From contig NZ_FOGI01000006.1 in assembly GCF_900111175.1 (NCBI RefSeq), positions 1 to 64,000 of the forward strand: DNA of 64,000 nucleotides, written 5' to 3'. The notes beneath the pieces were generated by a model that was not told where the DNA came from, did no database searches, and was given only the letters and a program-made list of their open reading frames with translations. Positions 34,431-42,589 of this stretch are shown here, in pieces. This stretch comes from Actinokineospora terrae. Its GTDB lineage: Bacteria; Actinomycetota; Actinomycetes; Mycobacteriales; Pseudonocardiaceae. The translations under genes were made by a program, and so were the position numbers. Position 1 is the stretch's first letter; each line of letters opens with the position of its first letter.

Positions 34431-34551
34431 TACGTGTGGCCCGCCGGTCCGCACCGCATCGGGGCCGCGCTCGCACCGGCCGGGGCAATCCATATGCCCC
34501 CTGCTCGCCACAACGATCACGGCACCCACCTGAACCGAGGGAACTAAAGCC

Positions 34552-35379
34552 ATGCCCACCAAGGACCGCACCCGTACAACCCGCACCACCACGACTCGCC
34601 CGGAACCTACTCTGCGCGTGGTACCCGACTCGGCCGCGACGGCGACTCGCACGGCGACGGAGGACAAGCTGTGGGCGGTGTTGCACGCCAACCCCGGCAA
34701 CACCGCTGTCGAGTTGTCCACATCGGCCGGTATCGGGAAGTCCACCGCACAGAAGATCCTCACCCGGTGGGCACAAGAGGGATGCGTCACCCGCACGGCG
34801 GGCGCCGCAGGCGGCAGCGGGCGAGCCGCCGACCTGTGGACGATCACCGACACCGACACCGCCGAACCGAGCACCATCGACACCGGCGTGGGCGACGGTC
34901 TCGACGCGGGCGAACCCGACGGCGACGGCGACGAACCCCCGGTCCCGGACGCAGGCAGCGACGAGCACGTGGAGACGAACGAGCCAGCCGCCGTGCCGCA
35001 GGAGGAGTTCGTGCCGGAAGCGACACGGCGCGGGTCCGACACCGCCGCTGTCGTGTCCGACGAGACCTCGAACGCCGAACCCGTGCCCGACCCCGCCGTC
35101 TCGCCCGCAGAGACCATCAAGGCCCGCGTAGCGAAGCCGGGGCGGTTGGCGCCGGGCGCGCTTCGTGGGCAGGTCGAGGACTACCTGCGCGATCACCCCA
35201 CCCAGCCGTTCAGTCCCACCGAGATCGCCCGTGCCTTGGAGGGCAGGTCAGGGGGCGCTGTGAGCAACGCCCTCGACAAACTGGTCACCGACGGCGTGGC
35301 GGTGAGGGTCCAGGACAAGCCGAGACGATTTGCCCTCGCCCCGGTCGAGCAGCCTGTCCCGGACGCGCCGGAGAACTGA
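34552..35379 (+). CDS. Two-domain winged-helix protein
   Basis: 275 residues. First DNA-binding-like domain ~38-100: EDKLWAVLHANPGNTAVELS then TSAGIGKSTAQKILTRWAQE. An acidic, disordered linker (~100-195) with Asp/Glu/Pro runs leads to a second domain ~200-262: LRGQVEDYLRDHPTQPFSPT, EIARALEGRSGGAVSNALDK, then a VAVRVQDKPRRFAL wing. The second domain resembles the N terminus of the AAA ATPase at 59155-60306. Proteins of this layout are common in actinobacterial elements and are probably regulators; the target is unknown. Confidence 0.65.
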   Translation: MPTKDRTRTTRTTTTRPEPTLRVVPDSAATATRTATEDKLWAVLHANPGNTAVELSTSAGIGKSTAQKILTRWAQEGCVTRTAGAAGGSGRAADLWTITDTDTAEPSTIDTGVGDGLDAGEPDGDGDEPPVPDAGSDEHVETNEPAAVPQEEFVPEATRRGSDTAAVVSDETSNAEPVPDPAVSPAETIKARVAKPGRLAPGALRGQVEDYLRDHPTQPFSPTEIARALEGRSGGAVSNALDKLVTDGVAVRVQDKPRRFALAPVEQPVPDAPEN

Positions 35380-35681
35380 CTCGGGAGCCCAACCCCGTGC
35401 CAACGTTCACCGAACACGGTTGTGCCCCCCGACGGGATCACCTGTCGGGCGGGGCACAACCTTGTTCGTTAAGGCGGGTGGTTCAGTGGTCGTCGAGCAC
35501 CGCCAGACGTGTCTACGGGGAACCCTTCGGGATGGGTACGGCCACCTCGAGCACCGCCAGCACCCGCGCCACGCAAACCAGGACTGGTTGCCGACCGGTC
35601 CCGGCCGGGCCAGCGTGGTGCCCGTTGGTGGCGGTGGTGGCCTCGTCGAGTGTGCACAGGGCCTCCAAGAGGATCGTCCGC
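35380..35681. other. Gap before flavoprotein gene
   Basis: Just over 300 bases. GTCGAGCACCGCCAG-like strings occur at 35491 and 35551 (CGAGCACCGCCAG twice), a 60-base-spaced direct repeat. No gene is supported. The missing N-terminal half of the neighbouring flavoprotein's cyclic-nucleotide-like domain is not found here. Confidence 0.4.
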
Positions 35682-37157
35682 GTGCACGGGCCGCGTCGGT
35701 TCCTCGGCGAACTCGGCCTGCTCGAGGGACAACCGGCCTTCGCAGGCGCGGTCCTCGCCGAGGACGGCGAGGTGCTCGCCGTGCCGGTGGCCGCGCTGCG
35801 CCGACTGGTGCTCGGTGACCCCGCACTCGGCGAGCAGATCCTGCGCGCCTACCTGATCCGGCGCTCGCTGCTGATCGGTGGCGGTAGCGGATTCCGCATC
35901 GTCGGCTCCTGCTACTCGCCGGACACCAGGCGGTTGCTGCAGTTCGCGGCGCGCAACCGGCTGCCGCACCGGCTGGTGGACCTGGAGAAGGACACGCAGG
36001 CCGAGGCGTTGCTGCGCCGGTTCGGTGTGGGCACCAGCGACACACCGGTCGTGGTGCTGCGCGGAACGGACGTCCTGCGCAACCCGAGCAACGCCGAGTT
36101 GGCCCGGCGGATGGGCCTGCGACGAGCGGACGCGCAGCGTGGAGTCCTCGACCTGCTGGTCGTCGGCGCCGGTCCCGCGGGCCTGGCCGCGGTCGTCTAC
36201 GGCGCATCCGACGGCCTATCGGTGTCCTCGGTGGACGCGCTGGCGGCCGGTGGGCAGGCCGCCACGACATCGTTGATCGAGAACTACCTCGGCTTCCCCA
36301 GTGGGATCTCCGGCGCGGAGCTGGCCGAACGGTCGTTGATCCAGGCCGACAAGTTCGGCGTCCGCGTCGCGGTACCCGCCTGCGCGCGGACGCTGCGACG
36401 GCGTGACGGCGACTACGTGGTCGGATTCGACGACGGTGTGGAGATCACCGCCCGCGCGGTGGTGATCGCCACCGGCGTCCACTACCGCAGGCTCGAGGTG
36501 CCCGGCATCGCGGAGTTCGAGGGAACGAGCGTCCACTACGCCGCGACCCTGCACGAAGCCAGAACCTGCGGGGCGTCGCCGGTCGGTGTGGTGGGCGGCG
36601 GCAACTCCGCAGGCCAGGCGGCGGTGTTCCTCGCGCAGGGCTCGCCGCGGGTCTACCTCCTGGTCCGCGGCGGCGACCTCACCCAGAACATGTCGCGCTA
36701 TCTCGTAGACCAGGTCGAACGACACCCGAGGGTGACCGTGTTGCCGTACAACGAGGTCTGCGGCGTCGTGGGTGGCGCGACGCTCGAGGCGCTGGTCGTG
36801 GCGAACAACCGCACCGGTGAGCGTCGAGAGCTCGACGTCCGGGCGCTGTTCGTCTTCATCGGAGCCGCCCCGTACACCGCTTGGCTGTCCGGTCTGGTGG
36901 CACTCGACGAGGACGGCTTCGTGCTGACCGGAGCGGACGCCGACGACAGCCGCTCCGACGACGGGTGGCAGCACGTGTCCCGGCGCCCGCTGGTGCTGGA
37001 GACGAGCAGACCGGGCGTGTTCGCGGTGGGCGACGTGCGCCGGGGCTCCGTCAAACGAGTCGCATCGGCCGTCGGCGAAGGCGCGATGGCCGTCCGGCTC
37101 GTGTACGAACATCTCTCCCAGGAGAACATGTCGGCCCGAACCCGCCCCCTCGGATAA
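35682..37157 (+). CDS. Thioredoxin-reductase-like FAD oxidoreductase, N terminus shortened
   Basis: 491 residues from a GTG at 35682 (AAGAGGA upstream); the true start is uncertain. It begins in the middle of a cyclic-nucleotide-binding-like domain (VHGPRRFLGELGLLEGQPAF), continues with a glutaredoxin-like domain (~65-140), then the FAD-binding LLVVGAGPAGLAAVVYGASD (~160), NAD-binding VGVVGGGNSAGQAAVFLAQG (~310) and PGVFAVGDVRRGSVKRVASA near the end. Intact relatives carry the whole cNMP domain before this. The redox CxxC of true thioredoxin reductases is absent, as in this cNMP-linked subfamily. It may be functional without the sensor half, or damaged. Confidence 0.65.
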   Translation: MHGPRRFLGELGLLEGQPAFAGAVLAEDGEVLAVPVAALRRLVLGDPALGEQILRAYLIRRSLLIGGGSGFRIVGSCYSPDTRRLLQFAARNRLPHRLVDLEKDTQAEALLRRFGVGTSDTPVVVLRGTDVLRNPSNAELARRMGLRRADAQRGVLDLLVVGAGPAGLAAVVYGASDGLSVSSVDALAAGGQAATTSLIENYLGFPSGISGAELAERSLIQADKFGVRVAVPACARTLRRRDGDYVVGFDDGVEITARAVVIATGVHYRRLEVPGIAEFEGTSVHYAATLHEARTCGASPVGVVGGGNSAGQAAVFLAQGSPRVYLLVRGGDLTQNMSRYLVDQVERHPRVTVLPYNEVCGVVGGATLEALVVANNRTGERRELDVRALFVFIGAAPYTAWLSGLVALDEDGFVLTGADADDSRSDDGWQHVSRRPLVLETSRPGVFAVGDVRRGSVKRVASAVGEGAMAVRLVYEHLSQENMSARTRPLG

Positions 37158-37167
37158 GGACACCGTC

Positions 37168-37420
37168 GTGCGTATCGGTGTCACTGGACACAGCAACCGC
37201 ACCCCCGCGTCCACGCCCTTGGTCGCCGACGCGATCCGCGAAGCCCTGACCCGCGAACCGGCACAGGATTCGTGGGCATCGGCTGCCCCACCACCGACCC
37301 CCGCGAACGCAAGGTTGAACCCGCAAACCGGGCCGACTCCGACAATCTCATCGGCAAAGCCCGACACCGTCCACACCATGCCCTTCGCCGGACGGCCGTT
37401 CGTGGATCTACCGGCGCGAT
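37168..37420 (+). pseudogene. Frameshifted remnant starting MRIGVTGHSN
   Basis: GTG at 37168 has AAGGA upstream and reads MRIGVTGHSNRTPASTPLVA then DAIREALTREPA; near 37265 coding character moves to another frame, GFVGIGCPTTDPRERKVEPA then NRADSDNLIGKA, and back to TVHTMPFAGRPF. The pieces resemble a Rossmann-like actinobacterial protein of unknown role. Downstream it collides with the convergent remnant at 37423. Considered non-functional. Confidence 0.5.
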
Positions 37421-37422
37421 CA

Positions 37423-37990
37423 TCAGAAGCGTTCGTTGGAGGTCGAGGCGATGCGGAAACCGTGATGGGACGGGGTGTGTGCGCAGCGGATCCCGTTCTC
37501 GGCTGAGGTGCAGGAGAAGCCGAGTGCGGTGAGTGAGGTGCCGTAGGGCAGGGCGCGGGCGGGACTACCGAACCCGCTGTCGTAGATGACGCCGCCTGTG
37601 CAGATGAAGTCGTTGTGCCCGTTGGTGTCGACGAACAGGCCGCCTCCCCACGAGATGTGCTCGGAGCGGTCGCGTGGCCGGGGTGGGACGGGAGCGGTGG
37701 GGCCGTGGCAGCCGGCGGAGGCGGGTTCATCGGCCACAGAGTCGAGGATGCCGCAGGTGAAGCGGCCGGAGGGCGAGGTGAATTAGTAGCGCTCCCAGTT
37801 GCCTGCGGCGACGAAGCGGTAGTCGGCGGGGATTGGCGGCGCTGGTGGCCCGGCGGTCGGCGGCCACGGTGACGGTGAAGGTGTCGTTGCCGGTGAAGGC
37901 GAGGTAGATCCCCTGTAGGCCGCCGAAGACGAGGGCGGCACCTTCGGCGAGGATGGCGAGCACCTGCTGCTCATGTGCGGGCAGGTGCAC
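37423..37990 (-). pseudogene. DUF6636-like secreted protein, broken
   Basis: The downstream half reads FTSPSGRFTCGILDSVADEP, SEHISWGGGLFVDTNGHNDF and SFTCTS/CAHTPSHHGFRIAS-type blocks with four Cys, typical of DUF6636-like exported domains. It is interrupted by an in-frame TAA at 37783-37785 just before FTSPSG (a CAA codon would restore it), and the preceding IPADYRFVAAGNWERY joins to YLAFTGNDTFTVTVAADRR only by a frame change near 37840. At least two lesions. Confidence 0.55.
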
Positions 37991-38098
37991 GGCGCCCGGC
38001 TAGTGATGCACCGCTGAACATGAATGGATAGGCTCGGGTTGCTATCAGGGTGATCGCGGAGTGCGACCGCCTGTCTCGTATCGACAGGAGGCTTCGGT

Positions 38099-38455
38099 AT
38101 GTCCCCTCTGCTGACCGTCTCGGTCGAGCGAGTGCCCGGCCAGGAGATCGTGCGTGCCTGGGGTGAGGTCGACTTGGGTTCGGTCTCGGTGTTGGCCGAT
38201 GCTATGGACGCGGTGATCGACCGCGGCTCGCAGGCCGCGACAGTGGTGGTCGACCTCACCGAGGTGACGTTTATGGCCTCGGCCGGACTCAGCGCCGTGG
38301 TCGAGGCGAACCAGCGGGCCAGGATGGCCGGTTTGAGTCTGGTCGTGGTGAGCCCGCAGGGCAGTGCTCCCCGTCGGGCGTTCAGCGTCAGCGCCGTGGA
38401 CCGGGTGCTCGTCCTCGCCGAGGACCTCACCAGCGCGAGCAGCCACCGGCGCTGA
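38099..38455 (+). CDS. STAS-domain anti-sigma factor antagonist
   Basis: 118 residues making one STAS domain: IVRAWGEVDLGSVSVLADAM, TVVVDLTEVTFMASAGLSAV, VVEANQRARMAGLSLVVV. The phosphorylatable Ser sits in FMASAGL, where the usual Asp before it is Ala. Such SpoIIAA/RsbV-like proteins bind an RsbW-type kinase to free a sigma factor, and are switched off by phosphorylation. No kinase or sigma gene is adjacent; AGGAGG-like sequence precedes the ATG. Confidence 0.85.
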   Translation: MSPLLTVSVERVPGQEIVRAWGEVDLGSVSVLADAMDAVIDRGSQAATVVVDLTEVTFMASAGLSAVVEANQRARMAGLSLVVVSPQGSAPRRAFSVSAVDRVLVLAEDLTSASSHRR

Positions 38456-38967
38456 GCACGGGATGGGCGACCGGTGCGCCATGGGCCGACCGCGTCGGCG
38501 GGCGTTCGACGACGAAGTTCAGCCGCCGTGAGCTGTGCGTGGCGCGAAGGTCGTCGCCGGGGTCGTGCGTGACGAGTTCGGCGAGTCGATGGCGAGCTGG
38601 TGGCCCGGCGACACGGTCAGGTTTTGGTCGAGGCACGGCAGGTGGCCTGGTCGATCACCGCCCGCGATCCCACCGCCCACGCAGTTGCTCGGCGAGATCG
38701 CGGTCCTGGACGTAGCGGGCTTTCGGCGCCAGCGGGCGGGGCCAGACCGGTAGCCGCCCACGACGTCCAGACGAAGCAGCACGGACGCGTCGACGGGGTA
38801 GCGCATTCGGGGTGGTGTCACTGTTCGTCGGCAAGCCGCGACTTTGCTTGCCGACGCGCGGTCGGTGTCTCCTGAGTGGCTCCACGACGACACCGCGCGC
38901 GGGTCACGTGGTTTGGCGGGTATCTCCCGGGGAAGCCGGTCGGTGTCGACAAGCGAGGTGGACTCAT
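38456..38967. other. Intergenic region without a supported gene
   Basis: About 510 bases. A short rightward frame (38535-38753; GAKVVAGVVRDEFGESMASW) has some protein character and may be a worn-out gene end, but no start, ribosome site or family could be assigned. Confidence 0.35.
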
Positions 38968-40080
38968 ATGGACGCGCCCGATCGGGTGAGTGTCGGAGTG
39001 CTGGCTGATAGAGGGCTACCGGAGCGGGTGATCAGGGCGATCGTCGACGACCTACCCGAGGGTTTCGCTGCCCGGGTGAGCGCGGAGACTCGGTGGCGGG
39101 TGGAGCACCGGGTGGAGCAGGTGCCGTTGGACGAGGCCGGTGACATTCCGATGCGCGCGTTGTCGCAGCGGCATCGGCAGGAGCGGGGCTGGGACCTGCT
39201 CGTGCTGGTCACCGATCTGCCTCGGCGTGCGGGGTCGAGACCCGTCGTCGCGGGGATCGATGTGGAGCACGGTGTCGCGATGATCTCGCTGCCCGCGCTC
39301 GGTGCGGTCCTCGTGCGTCGCCGGACGCGGGCGTTGATCATCCGCGTGGTGCGGCAGTTGGTGGCGCAGCGGCTTGGTATCGAGGAGGACCAAGGCGGAC
39401 GGGGGGTGTTGGCACGGTTGCGTGAGGCGCTGGCGCCGACGCAGCGGGTGGTCGATGGGCACCAGTCCGCCGCGACGCACCTCGCGCTGGTCGGGCTGCG
39501 CGGCAGGCTGCGGTTGCTCGCCGGGATGGTGCGGGACAACCGTCCGTGGCGGCTGGTGCCGCACTTGGCGGGCGCCACCGCGGCGGCGGCCGGGACCGCG
39601 GCCTACGGCGTCATCACCAGTTCGTTCTGGAAGCTCGCGGACGCGCTGTCGCCGCTGCGGCTCGCGGGGATCACTGTGGTCGCCGTCGTGGTCATGGCGG
39701 CGTGGTTGATGGTGTACAACCACTTGTGGGACCGGCCTTCCGAGACTGCGGATCGACGCAAGGCCCTGGTGTACAACGTTTCCACAGCGACCACGCTGGC
39801 GATCGGGGTGGCGTGCATGTACGCGATCCTGTTCGCGCTCGCACTGCTCGCGGCGGTCGTCCTGATCGACAGTGGTCATCTCGCGCAGACGCTGGGGCAT
39901 CCGGTCGGCGTGGGTTCGTACATGAACCTGGTGTGGCTGTCCAGCTCCGTTGGGATCGTCGCCGGTGCGCTCGGGTCGAGCCTGGAAGACGAGGAGACCG
40001 TCCGCAAGGCGACCTACAGTCGCCGCGAGCGAGAACGCCAAGAAGGAAACCGGTCCCAGCGGGAAGACCAACCCGCCTAG
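38968..40080 (+). CDS. Membrane protein of unknown function
   Basis: 370 residues from ATG at 38968 (GAGGTGGA upstream); longer starts lack support. A soluble N-terminal domain (~1-130) contains ERGWDLLVLVTDLPRRAGSR and a conserved-looking GIDVEHGVAMISLPALG strand pair. Four helices follow: LVPHLAGATAAAAGTAAYGV, LAGITVVAVVVMAAWLMVYN, LAIGVACMYAILFALALLAA and NLVWLSSSVGIVAGALGSSL. The C terminus is charged. It resembles a conserved actinobacterial membrane family I cannot name. Monocistronic by position. Confidence 0.7.
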   Translation: MDAPDRVSVGVLADRGLPERVIRAIVDDLPEGFAARVSAETRWRVEHRVEQVPLDEAGDIPMRALSQRHRQERGWDLLVLVTDLPRRAGSRPVVAGIDVEHGVAMISLPALGAVLVRRRTRALIIRVVRQLVAQRLGIEEDQGGRGVLARLREALAPTQRVVDGHQSAATHLALVGLRGRLRLLAGMVRDNRPWRLVPHLAGATAAAAGTAAYGVITSSFWKLADALSPLRLAGITVVAVVVMAAWLMVYNHLWDRPSETADRRKALVYNVSTATTLAIGVACMYAILFALALLAAVVLIDSGHLAQTLGHPVGVGSYMNLVWLSSSVGIVAGALGSSLEDEETVRKATYSRRERERQEGNRSQREDQPA

Positions 40081-40187
40081 GGCGCGAGTGGTGCCGGTGG
40101 GTACTCTGCAACTCCCGGTGTGCGGATCGACTCGCCCGGACGAGCCTGACTTTCCCCGATCTTGATGTGCGCCATGTGTTGCGTGCG

Positions 40188-40231
40188 GACTGCCCGGTGA
40201 CCGGTCGCAACGCGGTCACCGGGCAGTCGGT
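40188..40231. terminator. Perfect 15-bp hairpin between convergent genes
   Basis: GACTGCCCGGTGACC (40188-40202) and GGTCACCGGGCAGTC (40214-40228) are exact reverse complements around an 11-base loop, followed by GGTTTC. It lies between the stops of two convergent genes and would terminate both. Confidence 0.85.
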
Positions 40232-40245
40232 TTCAGGGGTCGGGG

Positions 40246-41082
40246 TTACTTGGGGCCGTGGCCGGTTTCCTCGCCGGTGACGGTGAAGTTCTTGTCCAGC
40301 TCGACTGTCACCCGCTTGCCGTCGGTGGTGGTGATGTGGGCTTCGTAGGCGCCGTCGGAGTCGGTTTCGACGCGGTCGACGGTGGCGCCGGGGTACTTGG
40401 CGAGCGCGGCGGCCTTGGCCTTGTCGGCGTCGGCGCCGGTGAGTGGGGTCTCGTTGGAGTTGCCACGGCCGCCGTGACCACCGCCGCGTCCGGTCTTCTC
40501 GCCGGTGATGGTGAAGTTCTTGTCCAACTTCAGTGTGATGTGCTTGCCGTCGGTGGTGGTGATGTGGGCCTCGTAGACCCCGTCGGAGTCGGTCTCGACG
40601 CGGTCGACGGTCGCCCCCGGGTACTTGGCCAGGGCGGCGGCCTTCGCCTTGTCGGCGTCGGCGCCGGTGAGCAGGGTCCCACCGCCGTGCCGCCCGCCGG
40701 TCCGGCCGGTTTCCTCACCGGTGACGGCGAAGTTCTTGTCCAACTTCAGTGTGATGTGCTTGCCGTCGGTGGTGGTGATGTGGGCCTCGTAGACCCCGTC
40801 GGAGTCGGTCTCGACGCGGTCGACGGTCGCCCCCGGGTACTTGGCCAGGGCGGCGGCCTTCGCCTTGTCGGCGTCGGCGCCGGTGAGCGGGGTCTCGTTA
40901 GGACGGTTCCCCTGGCCCGAGCCGTCGGTGGGCTGGGGCGTCGCCGAGGGCGACGAGGGCGCGGTGGTCTCGGTCTGGGCGCCTGCGGTGGTGATGACGC
41001 CGAGCAGGAGTCCACCGGCGACGACGGTGCCCGCGGCGACGATGCCGGTCCATCGACGGATTCCGCGACGTGGTGGGTTCAT
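40246..41082 (-). CDS. Exported protein with three tandem PepSY domains
   Basis: 278 residues from ATG at 41082 (AGGAGCC upstream). A signal anchor (TGIVAAGTVVAGGLLLGVIT) and Ser/Thr/Pro linker precede three repeats of about 72-76 residues: LTGADADKAKAAALAKYPGA, TVDRVETDSDGVYEAHITTT, then DGKHITLKLDKNFAVTGEE. Each is a PepSY unit, a fold that inhibits or protects secreted enzymes. Repeats 1 and 2 are almost identical in DNA. Linkers are Gly/His/Arg-rich (GGRHGGG, GGGHGGRG) and may bind metal. It is divergent from a DUF3500 lipoprotein gene. Confidence 0.85.
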   Translation of the reverse strand: MNPPRRGIRRWTGIVAAGTVVAGGLLLGVITTAGAQTETTAPSSPSATPQPTDGSGQGNRPNETPLTGADADKAKAAALAKYPGATVDRVETDSDGVYEAHITTTDGKHITLKLDKNFAVTGEETGRTGGRHGGGTLLTGADADKAKAAALAKYPGATVDRVETDSDGVYEAHITTTDGKHITLKLDKNFTITGEKTGRGGGHGGRGNSNETPLTGADADKAKAAALAKYPGATVDRVETDSDGAYEAHITTTDGKRVTVELDKNFTVTGEETGHGPK

Positions 41083-41311
41083 CTTCTGGGGCTCCTTTGT
41101 GTCCGGCTGCCGTCGAGCCGATGACGTCATCGTGAGGACCCGGCCTGTGATGATGCTGTGATTGAGCTGGGAGCCGTCTACGAGCCACCGGCACCGACGT
41201 CACCCATCTGGGTGGTTGTACATGCCGTGCACAGCAGTCGCACAGGATTGGTTCCTAGGTTCGATCTCGCACGGCGAACGCGCCATGCGAACTCAGCCAG
41301 AGGGAGATCCT

Positions 41312-42541
41312 GTGTCGACTCGACATTCCGGTATCGGTGGACCAATGTCAGACGCCGGGCGACAGCAGGCGGTGGCGGCAGCCTGGACGGGTCGTCGTGG
41401 CCGCAGGTCCGCGGTGACCGCGGCGGCGTTGGTGGTGGCAGCCCTCGCGTTGACCGCGTGCGGCACCGACAGCTCGACCGGGACCACGACGAGCACCTCG
41501 TCGCGTGCGCAAGGTCCCGCCGGTGGTGGGGCCGGTGGTGGGCGGCAGACGTTCACCGCGGTGGACCTGGACACCGACGGCGAGAACGCCTCCGGTGCCA
41601 ACACCGCCGACGTGGTGACCGCGGTAGGGACTTTCCTTGCGACGTTGAGCGACGAGCAGAAGGACACCGCGACGTTCGACTTCACCGACAACCAGTCACG
41701 GCAGACCTGGTCGAACTTCCCGGCGTCGAACGTACCGCGCAAGGGGATCGCGTTGAGCGACCTGAGCGAGGCGTCGAGGTCCGCGGCGATGGCCGTGGTG
41801 AAGACGATGGTGTCAGCCGAGGGCTACGCGCAGGTCGAGGCGATCCAGCGGGCCGACGACTGGTTGCAGGCCAACAGCACCGGCGGCAACGACGGTTTCG
41901 GCGACGGGAACTACTACATCGCCGTGTACGGGACACCGTCGGCGACTGAGCCGTTCATGGTCCAGTTCGGTGGGCATCACCTGGCCCGCAACTACACCTA
42001 CAAGGGTGACACAGCCAGCGTCACCCCGGCGTTCACCGGTACCGAGCCGAAGACGTTCACCGTCGGCGACACCACCGTCGAGCCGATGAAGGGGAAGGCC
42101 GACACAGCGTTCGCGGTGTTCGACTCGCTCACCGACGACCAGGACGCCAAGGCCAAGCTGTCGGCCACCATCAACGACATCCTGATGGGCCCCGGCGTGG
42201 ACAGCGGCAAGTTCCCCACCTCCGAGGGTCTGCCGGTCAGCGAGCTGTCGGCCGAGCAGAAGCAGTCGGTGCTGACCGCGATCGCCGCCTGGGTCAAGGA
42301 CGCCGCGCCCGGTGCGGCCACGTCACTGCTGTCGACCTACGAGTCAGGGCTGGACCAGACCCGCGTCGCCTACGCCAACAACACCAGCGTCGACGGCGAG
42401 AGCACCTACCTGCGCATCGACGGCCCCCGGGTGTGGATCGAACTGGTCAACACCCGCAGCCGCAGCACTCCCGACGTGCACTACCACGGAGTCTTTCGCG
42501 ACAAGAACGACGACTACGGCAGCTCCAACCCCAGCACCTGA
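41312..42541 (+). CDS. DUF3500 lipoprotein
   Basis: 409 residues from GTG at 41312, chosen for AGAGGGAGA just upstream. A basic start and hydrophobic stretch AVTAAALVVAALALTACGTD give a lipobox (LTAC), so it is probably a membrane lipoprotein, followed by a Ser/Thr/Gly linker. The DUF3500 domain covers most of the rest: NQSRQTWSNFPASNVPRKGI, FMVQFGGHHLARNYTY and the closing RIDGPRVWIELVNTRS with HYHGVFRDKNDDYG. The conserved His pair suggests metal binding. It is followed by a HupE-like membrane protein gene 48 bases on, so the two probably act together. Confidence 0.83.
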   Translation: MSTRHSGIGGPMSDAGRQQAVAAAWTGRRGRRSAVTAAALVVAALALTACGTDSSTGTTTSTSSRAQGPAGGGAGGGRQTFTAVDLDTDGENASGANTADVVTAVGTFLATLSDEQKDTATFDFTDNQSRQTWSNFPASNVPRKGIALSDLSEASRSAAMAVVKTMVSAEGYAQVEAIQRADDWLQANSTGGNDGFGDGNYYIAVYGTPSATEPFMVQFGGHHLARNYTYKGDTASVTPAFTGTEPKTFTVGDTTVEPMKGKADTAFAVFDSLTDDQDAKAKLSATINDILMGPGVDSGKFPTSEGLPVSELSAEQKQSVLTAIAAWVKDAAPGAATSLLSTYESGLDQTRVAYANNTSVDGESTYLRIDGPRVWIELVNTRSRSTPDVHYHGVFRDKNDDYGSSNPST

Positions 42542-42589
42542 GATGCCCACGACCGCGATCCGACCACGGCCCGGCGGGGGCGACACCCG

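Larger units (their letters stand above)
14750..35379. mobile_element. Integrative conjugative element (T4SS type), right end not found
   Basis: The element starts inside tRNA-Val(CAC) and carries, in order: attachment region, tyrosine integrase, excisionase, three-gene methyltransferase block, unknown regulator-like gene, and a type IV secretion operon with VirB4, VirD4 and cell-wall hydrolase genes. The end given is that of the last gene I can tie to it by position (winged-helix protein); the true attR was not recognised. Repeated gene remains to the right (to ~53 kb) and the block at 53.3-60.3 kb may be parts of the same or tandem elements. No copy of the tRNA 3' half was seen downstream by eye. 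Confidence 0.7.

Noticed and set aside
35407..36270. Leftward frame with a repeated-looking start opposite the flavoprotein gene
   Set aside because: It is opposite the flavoprotein and lacks any domain or ribosome site.
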